From an uncultured Lentisphaeria bacterium (GTDB lineage Bacteria > Verrucomicrobiota > Lentisphaeria > Victivallales > UBA1829), in assembly GCA_905197955.1 (NCBI GenBank), contig CAJKAR010000056.1, positions 1 through 18,861 of the forward strand: DNA of 18,861 nt, given 5' to 3'. The position numbers and the translations under genes were made by a program. The notes below the pieces were generated by a model. It was not told the origin of the DNA, ran no database searches, and saw nothing but the letters and a program-made list of their open reading frames with translations. Shown here piece after piece: positions 6,310 through 13,779 of the stretch. The number at the start of each line of letters is the position of its first letter. Within the stretch, counting starts at the first letter, position 1.

Positions 6310-8961
6310 TTATGCCTGTTTCCAGCGGGCAAAATGCTGTTCCGCCATGGCGCGCAGATCGCCGTTCAGATCATGATAGATCTCCTCGCCGGAACTGGAA
6401 GAGTTTTTCAGCAGAAGACGATAGGCAAAACGGCGATCGGCAAAGATCGCATTCAGGCGGGAACGCAGATCCGCCCGCAGCTCCGGAAGATCGTCGCCGA
6501 GCTTCAGCAGACTGCGCAGCGTGTGCGAGAAAATCTGCACATCCTCCGGGAACGAGGAGAGAATCCCGAAAAGGAATTCCGCATCGGAAGGATTCCGGAA
6601 AAGTCCGAGCAGATGGATCGCGGCAAGATTCCGTGGCTGATTCTGACGCGGATTTCTCGTCATATTCGGCCGGAATTCATCGTGAGATTCCACGATCTCG
6701 CGCAGAATCGGACGCACGGAGTCGTCGCCGGAAAGTCCAAGTGCGAGAGCGGCATTCCGTTTCGTATGCTCATCGCCCTTCTCCACCAGTTCGCGGAGAA
6801 GAGCGCCGTAGCGGGCGGGATCCTGCGCGGCAAACCAGACTGCCTCCCCTGAAGTCTCTCCGGAAAGCAGTTCGCGGATGGCTTCGGGACCGACAGGATC
6901 GGTTTCCGGAATCAGCTGATGTTCGTCTAATGTGCCGCTCTTGCGGACTTCCGCTTCCAGAAGATCCGGATCAAGCTCCCGGAGCGAGCGCCCCGTCCGA
7001 ATGCTCTGCGCGGCGGCCAGTGCCGCGATCTCACCCAGTTTCTGAATCGAACGCTGCATGCGCAGATGCGACGCCATCGTATGATCGACCGAAACGGCGC
7101 GTCCGGCGGTAATGAAATTCGTAAACCCTTTCACCAGCAGAATCTCCAGAGGCAGGGGAACGGTGACACGTTTGCCCCACAAACTTGCCACGACCATCCA
7201 TTTGCAGGTTTCCTCATCGGCGAACGCCCAGTCCTGGGAGTGGTCGTCAAAGTTCGAGTAGGCCCAGGCAAGAGTCCGGTAGCCGGAAGCACGATGCGTG
7301 ATGGCATCGTGGAACGTGATGGTGTGCTCACAGACAGGCAGTCTTCCTTCGCGCGCACCCGGAACCTGAGTCAGCCAGAGAATCGGATCCTGCCGATCCT
7401 GCGGAGAGAGCGTGTGCTGGGCATTCGAAGAGAGAATGCCCGCCGTGATGCTTTCCGGATCAGACATGCAGATATAACCTGCATCGAAATTGGAAAATCC
7501 GGTTCCGTTTCCGCGCGCCGAAACGCGGACACTGGAAAACGGCTGACAGCGACCGTCGAATTCGCGCCCTTCCCGGAACTCCGCTCCGATCATCGCGGAG
7601 AGATCTCCATTTCCAGTCGCATCAATCAGAATTCCGCATCCGATGTCACGAATTCCTTCCGGGGTCGCCGCGCGAACCCCCAGAACCGTTTTCCCCGTCG
7701 GATCCAGCCAGACTCCAACCACGGAAGACTCATAAAGCAGACCTCCTCCATTTTTCAGAATCCGCGATTCAATCACAATTCCCTTCGCATCGGCATTATA
7801 CTTGTGATTCGGCTCAAAATGATCGGCGCGGATCGCGTTGCATTCGGCGTCAATCGACTCGAACGCGCCGCCCGGATAATCATAATAGTAGGCCGTGACC
7901 CCGCCCGCAGTTCCGGTTCCGCCGGAAAGCGGCAGTTTTTCCAGAGCCGTAACCGCAATTCCATGCTCCGCCGCCGTGAGCGCAGCAAGAGAACCGCCCG
8001 ATCCCAGACCGGCAACCAGCAGATCCGTCGAAAAATCAAACACAACCGCCTTCCGGGTACGGACACAGCGCTTTCCTTCCAGTTCCGAATAAAGCGGCAG
8101 AGCATTCTGTACGGAAGCACTCGCATCTTCCTTGCCGCCGCACTCCGCAGAAGCCAGTCGAACAGGATGCTCTTCCGCATTCTCCAGCGAAAGCATCGCA
8201 TGATCCAGAGCCGCAAGCGGATTCGGATCGCGGATCGGATCAACCCAGTACAGATTTTCGCCCAGTTTCGCCGCAGCCACATCCATGTGGTACCCGGCGG
8301 CCTTGGCGATGGAGCGGATACGGCTACCCTGAAACTCCGCAGGACGGTCCGCCCAGCGCTGAAGCAGAATCCGACGCATCTCCGGCCAGGAGGTCCCCGT
8401 AGGAAATTCGCAGGTGAAGAAGAGCTCATCGGCAACTCGGCCCCGACGGAAGTTCAGTCCGCTGCCCTTCCACTCAAGAAGCCCCTCCGGGGTCTCCGTA
8501 TGAATTTCCGCCGCAAGAAACTGCCCCTTGAGATGACGTTTGGCAAATTCAGGAAAGAAACGGCAGTTCGGAGTGGTGTCGATCAATGTTTTACAGCGGA
8601 TGGCATCTCTTCCTCCCGCATCGCAGAAGACCACCTCCCACTCGCTCCCGACCCGTTTCACTTCCAGCACCTCCAGCCAGAGCTTGAACTGCCTGGTATG
8701 CGGAACCACAGCCCGGTAGAGCAGAGGCGCCAGAGCGTAAGCATCGTTCAGCGCACCGCGTTCCCGCAGCTCCTCCTGAAGAGTGCGGACGGCATCGGAC
8801 ACGACCGGCTGATCCATCCGGGAAACAGGCCGATAGGTATCAAAATACTCCCCGCCGAGAATGGCCCCACGTTCCAGGACCGTTATGTTTTTGTTTCCGT
8901 TCAGCACCAGGCCCGCCGCAAGACAGGTTCCTCCAAGAATGACCGTTTCGGAAAATTCCAT
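6310..8961 (-). CDS. FAD-dependent oxidoreductase with tandem nucleotide-binding regions and C-terminal HEAT-like repeats
   Basis: A large flavoprotein of 883 residues. The central part (about 312-660) is a recognisable FAD-dependent oxidoreductase of the FAD_oxidored type. It has a dinucleotide-binding GLGSGG (318-323) with E341 ending the second strand, a second FAD motif DATGNGDL (447-454), and the late TAGRAVSVDHTMASHLRMQ segment (618-636). Residues 1-270 begin with a degenerate Rossmann-like strand (VILGGTCLAAG) followed by LERG..LGGEYFDTY, as though a second FAD half-domain has decayed. Residues 690-850 are helical and resemble HEAT repeats. The start has AAAGGAG at 8976-8970. It is the first gene of the leftward operon with IclR and is divergent from KDPG aldolase, so a sugar-acid or polyol substrate is likely but unproven. 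Confidence 0.85.
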   Translation of the reverse strand: MEFSETVILGGTCLAAGLVLNGNKNITVLERGAILGGEYFDTYRPVSRMDQPVVSDAVRTLQEELRERGALNDAYALAPLLYRAVVPHTRQFKLWLEVLEVKRVGSEWEVVFCDAGGRDAIRCKTLIDTTPNCRFFPEFAKRHLKGQFLAAEIHTETPEGLLEWKGSGLNFRRGRVADELFFTCEFPTGTSWPEMRRILLQRWADRPAEFQGSRIRSIAKAAGYHMDVAAAKLGENLYWVDPIRDPNPLAALDHAMLSLENAEEHPVRLASAECGGKEDASASVQNALPLYSELEGKRCVRTRKAVVFDFSTDLLVAGLGSGGSLAALTAAEHGIAVTALEKLPLSGGTGTAGGVTAYYYDYPGGAFESIDAECNAIRADHFEPNHKYNADAKGIVIESRILKNGGGLLYESSVVGVWLDPTGKTVLGVRAATPEGIRDIGCGILIDATGNGDLSAMIGAEFREGREFDGRCQPFSSVRVSARGNGTGFSNFDAGYICMSDPESITAGILSSNAQHTLSPQDRQDPILWLTQVPGAREGRLPVCEHTITFHDAITHRASGYRTLAWAYSNFDDHSQDWAFADEETCKWMVVASLWGKRVTVPLPLEILLVKGFTNFITAGRAVSVDHTMASHLRMQRSIQKLGEIAALAAAQSIRTGRSLRELDPDLLEAEVRKSGTLDEHQLIPETDPVGPEAIRELLSGETSGEAVWFAAQDPARYGALLRELVEKGDEHTKRNAALALGLSGDDSVRPILREIVESHDEFRPNMTRNPRQNQPRNLAAIHLLGLFRNPSDAEFLFGILSSFPEDVQIFSHTLRSLLKLGDDLPELRADLRSRLNAIFADRRFAYRLLLKNSSSSGEEIYHDLNGDLRAMAEQHFARWKQA

Positions 8962-8976
8962 GATTCGCGCTCCTTT

Positions 8977-8987
8977 ATATTAAATAT
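8977..8987. promoter_or_regulatory. Palindrome ATATTAAATAT, candidate operator copy 1
   Basis: An 11-bp odd-centred palindrome directly abutting the AAAGGAG ribosome binding site of the oxidoreductase gene. It is the reverse complement of the core of the second palindrome at 9007-9017, and the centres (8982 and 9012) are 30 bp apart, close to three helical turns. The local AT richness means such a match can arise by chance, so this is a candidate only. Confidence 0.45.
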
Positions 8988-9004
8988 TATTGAATTTAAT
9001 TTAT

Positions 9005-9019
9005 CTATATTTAATATAG
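9005..9019. promoter_or_regulatory. Palindrome CTATATTTAATATAG, candidate operator copy 2
   Basis: A perfect 15-bp palindrome (seven bases each side of a central T). It overlaps the leftward -10 candidate and also contains most of a plus-strand -10-like TATAGT (9015-9020). A repressor here could control both the oxidoreductase-iclR and the eda-kdgK arms. The IclR protein encoded by the leftward operon is the obvious candidate binder, by proximity only. Confidence 0.5.
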
Positions 9020-9041
9020 TAAGTCAAAAAAGAAAATGCAA
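9013..9041 (-). promoter_or_regulatory. Predicted promoter of the oxidoreductase-iclR operon
   Basis: On the minus strand TTGCAT (9041-9036) and TATATT (9018-9013) are 17 bp apart. An alternative pair is TTGACT (9027-9022) with TAAATT (9003-8998), 18 bp apart. Either way the CTATATTTAATATAG palindrome falls inside the promoter. Confidence 0.45.
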
Positions 9042-9180
9042 GTCTTTTTCTCATCAGGAAAGGAAATCGCAGGAAAGCGGAAAGCAGTTTGTCCAGAAAA
9101 TTGTTGGAATCCTGCATGGAAAATGATTTGAAAATTTCTGAAATTCCTGTATCGTTACCATGTTGCATGATCTACAAACA

Positions 9181-9189
9181 AGGAAAGGA
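9181..9189 (+). promoter_or_regulatory. Ribosome binding site deciding the KDPG aldolase start
   Basis: AGGAAAGGA ends seven bases before the ATG at 9197. The reading frame stays open upstream to a TTG at 9089, but no comparable site precedes those earlier starts, and the protein begins in register with its family from 9197. Confidence 0.75.
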
Positions 9190-9196
9190 TTTCATC

Positions 9197-9808
9197 ATGT
9201 TGGCCGAACAACTGGAAAAAGTGAAAATTGTTCCCGTTCTTGTCCTGAACTCTCTGGACGAGGGACTGAAAGTCTGCGAACAGCTCTGTGCAAATGGACT
9301 TCCCGCAGCGGAAATCACCTTCCGCACGGAAGCAGCGGAATCGGTGATCCGCGAGGCGTCGAAGCGCTTTCCGGAAATGTTCATCGGAGCGGGCACGGTT
9401 CTGAATGTGAAAGATCTGCACCGGGCATTCGATGCGGGTGCGAAATTCGCGGTGGCGCCGGGCTTCAATCCGAAAGTGGTTGGTGAGGCGGTTGCCTGCA
9501 ATCTGAACTTTTTCCCGGCAGTCTGCACGCCCAGCGAGGTCGAACAGGCGATGGAATTCGGTTGCCGGATGCTGAAATTCTTCCCGGCGGAAGCTTGCGG
9601 CGGCGTACCGATGCTGAAATCCATCATCGCACCGTACAAGCACCTCGGCGTGAAATTCATGCCGACCGGCGGAGTGAAGCCGGCAAACGTGGAATCCTAT
9701 CTTCAGATTCCCGAAGTGGCGGCGGTCGGCGGTACCTGGCTCAACAAGTGCGACGACGAAACGATCCGTCAGGCAGTTGAAGTTGCGAAAAAATACATCA
9801 AGCAGTAA
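9197..9808 (+). CDS. eda: 2-dehydro-3-deoxy-6-phosphogluconate (KDPG) aldolase
   Basis: A 203-residue cytoplasmic aldolase that cleaves 2-keto-3-deoxy-6-phosphogluconate to pyruvate and glyceraldehyde 3-phosphate, the last step of the Entner-Doudoroff and uronate routes. The catalytic Glu (AEITFRT, E39), GAGTVLN (65-70), FAVAPGFNP (84-92) and the Schiff-base lysine in MLKFFPAE (K127) are all present, as is the phosphate-binding MPTGGV (155-160). Length is normal for the family. The next gene, a 2-keto-3-deoxygluconate kinase, starts 12 bp downstream and makes its substrate. Plus-strand promoter elements in the 235-bp gap upstream are unclear. TATAGT at 9015-9020 looks like a -10 element, but its best -35 partner is 19 bp away, and TTGAAA near 9129 is another weak candidate. 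Confidence 0.93.
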   Translation: MLAEQLEKVKIVPVLVLNSLDEGLKVCEQLCANGLPAAEITFRTEAAESVIREASKRFPEMFIGAGTVLNVKDLHRAFDAGAKFAVAPGFNPKVVGEAVACNLNFFPAVCTPSEVEQAMEFGCRMLKFFPAEACGGVPMLKSIIAPYKHLGVKFMPTGGVKPANVESYLQIPEVAAVGGTWLNKCDDETIRQAVEVAKKYIKQ

Positions 9809-9820
9809 GGAGTTCCCGTT

Positions 9821-10915
9821 ATGTTGCAGACAAAGTCCCCTGATTCTTGCAAATACGACATCATCTCTCTGGGCGAAGTGATGCTTCGTCTTGATCCCGG
9901 CGAGGGAAGAATTCATACCACCCGCACCTTCCGGGTCTGGGAAGGCGGCGGCGAATACAATGTCGCCCGTGGAATGCGCCGCTGCTTCGGCAAGCGCGCG
10001 GCGGTGGTGACCGCATTTGCAGATAATCCGGTCGGCCGGCTCGTGGAAGATTTCATTCTCCAGGGCGGCGTCGATCCCTCCCTGATCCGCTGGGTCCCCT
10101 ATGACGGAATCGGAAGAACGGTCCGCAACGGACTGAACTTCACCGAGCGCGGATTCGGCGTCCGCGGAGCGGTCGGCTGCTCCGATCGCGGAAACACCGC
10201 GGTTTCCCAGCTCAAAGCGGGGGATATCGACTGGGACTACATTTTCGGAAAACTCGGATCCCGCTGGTTCCATACGGGCGGAATCTTCGCGGCCCTCTCC
10301 GATACGACTCCGGATGTGGTGATCGAAGCGCTCAAAGCCGCAAAAAAATACGGAACCATGACCAGTTACGACCTGAACTACCGGCCCTCTCTCTGGAAAG
10401 GAATCGGAGGAAAGGCGCGCGCTCAGGAGGTCAATAAGGAGATCGCAAAATATGTCGATGTGATGATCGGCAATGAAGAGGACTTCACCGCATGTCTCGG
10501 ATTCGAAGTAGCCGGGGCCGACGAGAAACTCACGACCCTCCCGGTGGAAGGCTTCAAGAAAATGATCGATCAGGTGGTTGCCGCCTATCCGAACTTCAAA
10601 GCGGTGGCGACGACGCTCCGCACCGTCAAAACGGCGACCGTCAACGACTGGAGCGCAATCCTCTGGCAGGATGGCAAATTCTATCAGGCGGTCCAGCGCG
10701 ACGGTCTGGAAATCTTCGACCGCGTCGGCGGCGGCGACAGCTTCGCTTCCGGACTGATCTACGGACTCATGGAAAAGGATGATCCCTCTCTTGCCGTCAA
10801 CTACGGCGCCGCACACGGCGCGCTCGCAATGACCACCCCCGGCGATACCAGCATGGCCACTCTGAAAGAGGTCGAAAAACTGGTCGGCGGCGCAGGAGCC
10901 AGAGTCGATCGCTAA
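9821..10915 (+). CDS. kdgK: PfkB-family sugar kinase, probable 2-keto-3-deoxygluconate kinase
   Basis: A 364-residue ribokinase-fold enzyme expected to phosphorylate 2-keto-3-deoxygluconate at C6 using ATP, feeding the aldolase encoded just upstream. The N-terminal substrate region has EGGGEYNVARG (41-51). YDLNYRPSLW (183-192) is a segment typical of KDG kinases, and the C-terminal PfkB signature is DRVGGGDSFASGL, with D306 as the catalytic base. The usual GAGD is GGGD here, a common variant. The TAA of eda is part of TAAGGAG, which serves as this gene's ribosome binding site, so the two are one operon. It is slightly longer than typical (~310-340). A related PfkB substrate such as 2-keto-3-deoxygalactonate cannot be excluded. 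Confidence 0.88.
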   Translation: MLQTKSPDSCKYDIISLGEVMLRLDPGEGRIHTTRTFRVWEGGGEYNVARGMRRCFGKRAAVVTAFADNPVGRLVEDFILQGGVDPSLIRWVPYDGIGRTVRNGLNFTERGFGVRGAVGCSDRGNTAVSQLKAGDIDWDYIFGKLGSRWFHTGGIFAALSDTTPDVVIEALKAAKKYGTMTSYDLNYRPSLWKGIGGKARAQEVNKEIAKYVDVMIGNEEDFTACLGFEVAGADEKLTTLPVEGFKKMIDQVVAAYPNFKAVATTLRTVKTATVNDWSAILWQDGKFYQAVQRDGLEIFDRVGGGDSFASGLIYGLMEKDDPSLAVNYGAAHGALAMTTPGDTSMATLKEVEKLVGGAGARVDR

Positions 10916-10951
10916 ATCAATTCCGAAACATTATTTCCCCTTCGGAATACA

Positions 10952-11000
10952 AAAAGGAGAGAATCCTCTTGAAAAACGGATTCTCTCCTTTTCATTTTTT
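10952..11000 (+). terminator. Strong intrinsic terminator after eda-kdgK
   Basis: A perfect 15-bp stem, AAAAGGAGAGAATCC (10952-10966) with GGATTCTCTCCTTTT (10978-10992), has an 11-base loop and is followed by CATTTTTTT. On the minus strand five T residues flank the stem, so it may also stop the convergent metallophosphoesterase operon, which ends at 11119. The 120 bases between the two show no other feature. Confidence 0.93.
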
Positions 11001-11118
11001 TATTCTCCAGACGCCGCATTTGACTGACGGGAATCCCCCTTCCCTACCTATTCGAACCGAAAGGCGAAAATGCTTCTCCAGCTTTCCTTCCCCCGTTTCG
11101 CAGCGGGACCGGGAGCGC

Positions 11119-11931
11119 TTACGGCAGATCCAGATTCACGCGGCGATGCACAAAGGCATTATTGGAAAATTCAATCACTGAATAGGCGCCGTATCTGGTC
11201 AGGGAACCGCAGGAAGTCTCACCGCGTCCGTTTCCATCCAGGTCAAAGTACGGCACATGGATGTGACCGCATAATGCGAGGTCGATTTTCCCTTTGCTGA
11301 TCGCTTGAGCGGCCTCTTTCGCTCCGAAAAGCCGATGCCTCATGCCATTGACAAATCCCCGGCGGATGCGGCGGAACGGAAAATGGCAGATCGCCACAAT
11401 CGGCATCTGTTTCCGTTCGCATTCCTCGCGGAGCATCTTTCTTGCCGCGTCCCCGAGAAATCCGCAGGAGAGAACCGGATTGGTCGGCCTCGCTCCGTTG
11501 AACACCAGAAAACGCAGGGGGCCGAGCGTAAACGCATACGGATATCCCTCCAGCCCCATTCTTCCGTTTGTGATTTTTTCGGTAAACTCCCGACAAGCGG
11601 CACGGCAGAGTTTGTTTTTGACATACAGGTCATGATTCCCCGGCGTGTAGATCAGCGGAATCCCGGAATCGGTCAGGGGCTTGAGCGCCCGGTATGCCAG
11701 ATCGAATTCAGAAGGCTGCCCGCAGCTGGCGGCATCCCCGGAAAAAACGATCACATCCGGCGGTTCCGCCAGAATCCGTTCCACGGCAAGATCCATGAAC
11801 CGGGGATCATGAAGCTTCCTCCGGGCAAAACGGGAATTGGCGGCACCGACGATGCGCTTATCGAAAAAGCCGCTGAGCGTCCGCATGGGCGCAGCGGCAT
11901 GAAGATCGGAAAAATGAACAATACGAAACAT
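11119..11931 (-). CDS. Metallophosphoesterase (calcineurin-like)
   Basis: A 270-residue protein with the complete metallophosphatase motif set: SDLHA with D9 and H11, SGDAA with D66, GNHD (98-101), CHFP with H183, and GHIHVPY (222-228). These ligands bind a di-metal centre that hydrolyses phosphomono- or phosphodiesters. There is no signal peptide or membrane segment, so it should be cytoplasmic. The family includes cyclic-nucleotide phosphodiesterases, UDP-diacylglucosamine hydrolases and nucleases, and the sequence alone does not choose between them. It is the last gene of the leftward nadD operon, 48 bp after the unrecognised acidic protein, with AAGAGGA as its ribosome binding site. Confidence 0.9.
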   Translation of the reverse strand: MFRIVHFSDLHAAAPMRTLSGFFDKRIVGAANSRFARRKLHDPRFMDLAVERILAEPPDVIVFSGDAASCGQPSEFDLAYRALKPLTDSGIPLIYTPGNHDLYVKNKLCRAACREFTEKITNGRMGLEGYPYAFTLGPLRFLVFNGARPTNPVLSCGFLGDAARKMLREECERKQMPIVAICHFPFRRIRRGFVNGMRHRLFGAKEAAQAISKGKIDLALCGHIHVPYFDLDGNGRGETSCGSLTRYGAYSVIEFSNNAFVHRRVNLDLP

Positions 11932-11979
11932 GCTATCCTCTTAACCTGCAGAGAAACATCCGGAATCAGAAATCAGCCC

Positions 11980-12636
11980 TCAGCCCTTCCGGAGTTCCCC
12001 CATCACATCCAGGAGATTATCGTGAAGGTGCCCCAGCACAGACTCATGCTCCTGACATTTTGCCGCATGCTCGGGAAAATCGCGATGAATTTTCATAAAA
12101 TGCCCCATCAGCAGATTGACATCCGAAAGAAGGCGCTTGCAGAGAGCGATTTTCAAAGGACGCGAGGGCAGCATGGGCTCCTCCTCATCCAGCGACATAT
12201 CGATAATATCGCCGGAACGCGCCATCAGCTTTCCGTAAATGCAGAGCACTTTCATGGATGGGACGAGCAACGCCGGGGTCCGGCTACACGCATAATAAGC
12301 GGCCCAGTCGCGGGCCATCCGGGCGCTTTCGCTGTACACGACGGCTCCGGGAGCGGACTTCCAGTCGACCTCATTTTCCGGCGGGGCCTCCTCGTCGTCC
12401 TCCGGCTCATCGCCGCCGGAATCATACGGGACTGGACCAAGCTTGCTCCAGTCGCCGCCGGCGGGAGCAAGCTCAGGACGTTTCTGCATCCGTTTCATAA
12501 TCAGGCCGTCCTCATCCGGCAGATCAATGAATTTCGGCAGATCGTTCGCGTAAGAGTTCACCCGGGCGTCATCCTTGCGGAGTTCGAGCTCCCAGTCAAA
12601 TTCGTTCCACTTTTCCTTGTCTGGATTCTGAGGCAT
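11980..12636 (-). CDS. Unrecognised acidic, helical protein
   Basis: I do not recognise this 218-residue protein. From the ATG at 12636 it begins MPQNPDKEKWNEFDWELELR. An acidic low-complexity linker (about 73-90, rich in D, E and P) separates a short N-terminal part from a helical C-terminal half (about 100-218) rich in histidine near its end (H179, H184, H190, H197, H203, H205). No signal peptide, transmembrane helix or cysteine cluster is visible. The frame is open upstream to 12798, but that part overlaps rsfS and reads as an arginine/serine-rich shadow, so the start 13 bp after the rsfS stop is preferred, although its ribosome binding site is weak (AAGGCGG). Its place between rsfS and a phosphoesterase suggests co-transcription but not a function. 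Confidence 0.72.
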   Translation of the reverse strand: MPQNPDKEKWNEFDWELELRKDDARVNSYANDLPKFIDLPDEDGLIMKRMQKRPELAPAGGDWSKLGPVPYDSGGDEPEDDEEAPPENEVDWKSAPGAVVYSESARMARDWAAYYACSRTPALLVPSMKVLCIYGKLMARSGDIIDMSLDEEEPMLPSRPLKIALCKRLLSDVNLLMGHFMKIHRDFPEHAAKCQEHESVLGHLHDNLLDVMGELRKG

Positions 12637-12649
12637 GCAAACCGCCTTT

Positions 12650-13087
12650 TCAGCTGCGCAGACGCGATGCGACGATTTTTGCCTCCAGCTTCCGGATCGC
12701 CTCGATTTTCGGCGCATCCTTCCAGAGGGTTTCCAGCTGATAGAGTTCACGGGCCTCCTTCGTGAAAACATGCACCATGACATCGCCGAAATCGACAATC
12801 ATCCAATGGCTTTCCGGGGACCCGTCCACACGGCCGCGCAGAGCGAATTTCTCCCGGATATCCCGGCAGATCCGTTCCGTGATCGCGCGCAGATGCGGAT
12901 CCGAAGTTCCCGTACAGAGAATGAACTGATCCGCCACGGCGGAATATTCCGACATATCCATGCGGATGATATCCTGCGCCTTCCGGTCATACGCGATTTC
13001 CGCGCACGCCTCAGCCAGCTCCACTGCCGACGGTTTTGCCGGTTTTGTCTTTTCCCCTTCCATGTGTTCCGATTCTTCAGGACTCAT
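12650..13087 (-). CDS. rsfS: Ribosomal silencing factor RsfS
   Basis: A 145-residue member of the RsfS/Iojap (DUF143) family. These proteins bind ribosomal protein L14 on the large subunit and block subunit joining when nutrients are scarce. Family hallmarks are AYDRKAQDIIRMDM (33-46), ADQFILCTGTSDPH (52-65), and SHWMIVDFGDVMVHVF (93-108), which is close to the conserved core. The charged, lysine-rich first 20 residues are variable. AAGGAG lies six bases before the start, supporting 13087. The gene overlaps the 3' end of nadD by 11 bp; nadD-rsfS is a common pairing in bacteria. Confidence 0.95.
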   Translation of the reverse strand: MSPEESEHMEGEKTKPAKPSAVELAEACAEIAYDRKAQDIIRMDMSEYSAVADQFILCTGTSDPHLRAITERICRDIREKFALRGRVDGSPESHWMIVDFGDVMVHVFTKEARELYQLETLWKDAPKIEAIRKLEAKIVASRLRS

Positions 13088-13688
13088 ACAGTCTCCTTGT
13101 TTTAATATAGTTCCAAACGTTTCGATTTAATTGATCACCGGGATCCTCCCCCCTCCGCAATCGCTCCCGGACCGCGGTGGAGGAGACATTGAACTGCGGC
13201 AGATTCTCCATCACGCTGCTGCGGAGAGTTTCCGCCTCTTTCCTGCTCCAGCCTCCGGCAAGGAGGCGCTCCATTGTCACCGGATCGCCCGGGCGCGGAT
13301 AGCAGAGAACACCGAATTCCGCAACCAGTTCCCTCGCACAATGCCATAAATGCAGCTGAAGGAGGCTGTCTGAACCGATCAGCAGAAGAATTTCATCATC
13401 CGGGAACCGTTCCGCAAGAAGGCGCAGGGTCTCTATTGTAAACGAAATGCCGCCCCGTTCGCGTTCGATCTCCGAAACGGAAAATCCGGGTTCGCCGCTG
13501 ATGGCGATCTTCAGCATTGCCAGCCGATCCTCGAACGGCGCGATTCCGCCGTTGCGCTTATGCGGCGGATGCCATGCGGGCACGTACAGGATCTCATCCG
13601 CATATCCGTTCTCAAGAACCGCGCGTCCCAGGCGGATGTGTCCCGAATGCGGCGGATCGAAGGTCCCCCCGTAAAACACTTTTTTCAT
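13077..13688 (-). CDS. nadD: Nicotinate-nucleotide adenylyltransferase
   Basis: A 203-residue enzyme that joins nicotinate mononucleotide and ATP to make deamido-NAD, an essential step of NAD synthesis. It shows the nucleotidyltransferase fold signature GGTFDPPHSGHI (7-18), the substrate-binding VPAWHPPHKR (36-45), a GSD motif (105-107) and the C-terminal SSTAVRERL (169-177), all characteristic of NadD. The length is normal. The start has only GAGGA about 14 bases upstream, a loose spacing, but no better start exists in frame with the GGTFDPPH motif. It heads the leftward operon nadD-rsfS-acidic protein-metallophosphoesterase, from a promoter predicted at 13761-13733. Confidence 0.96.
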   Translation of the reverse strand: MKKVFYGGTFDPPHSGHIRLGRAVLENGYADEILYVPAWHPPHKRNGGIAPFEDRLAMLKIAISGEPGFSVSEIERERGGISFTIETLRLLAERFPDDEILLLIGSDSLLQLHLWHCARELVAEFGVLCYPRPGDPVTMERLLAGGWSRKEAETLRSSVMENLPQFNVSSTAVRERLRRGEDPGDQLNRNVWNYIKTRRLYES

Positions 13689-13709
13689 CTAAAAATCCGG
13701 TTTCCTCTT

Positions 13710-13737
13710 TTGCAAACAATCCATCCGGTGGTATTTT
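13710..13737 (+). promoter_or_regulatory. Predicted promoter of the tRNA nucleotidyltransferase gene
   Basis: TTGCAA (13710-13715) and TATTTT (13732-13737) are separated by 16 bp. Transcription would begin near 13745, giving a leader of about 35 bases before the ATG at 13780. It shares its -10 bases with the opposing nadD promoter. Confidence 0.5.
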
Positions 13738-13761
13738 ACTTTGCATTCTGCCTTTTAACAA
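13733..13761 (-). promoter_or_regulatory. Predicted promoter of the nadD operon
   Basis: On the minus strand TTGTTA (13761-13756) and TAAAAT (13738-13733) are separated by exactly 17 bp, a good sigma-70-type pair. Transcription would begin near 13726, about 38 bases before the nadD ATG. Confidence 0.6.
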
Positions 13762-13779
13762 GTGGAAAGAGAAAAAAAT

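Noticed and set aside
7066..9126. A 686-codon open frame on the plus strand antisense to the FAD oxidoreductase
   Set aside because: The translation is rich in Arg, Ser, Gln and Asn with no domain motif, and it is opposite a gene with clear FAD motifs. It arises from the strong third-position GC bias of the true gene.
9089..9196. Longer N-terminus for KDPG aldolase from TTG 9089 or ATG 9116
   Set aside because: The extra residues are not part of the family fold, and the only good ribosome binding site precedes the ATG at 9197.
9155..10816. A 553-codon open frame on the minus strand antisense to eda and kdgK
   Set aside because: It spans two recognisable genes with catalytic residues on the other strand, has no motif of its own and no ribosome binding site.
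11305..12765. A 486-codon open frame on the plus strand across the metallophosphoesterase and the acidic protein
   Set aside because: It is a low-complexity basic translation opposite well-supported minus-strand genes; it is a composition artefact.
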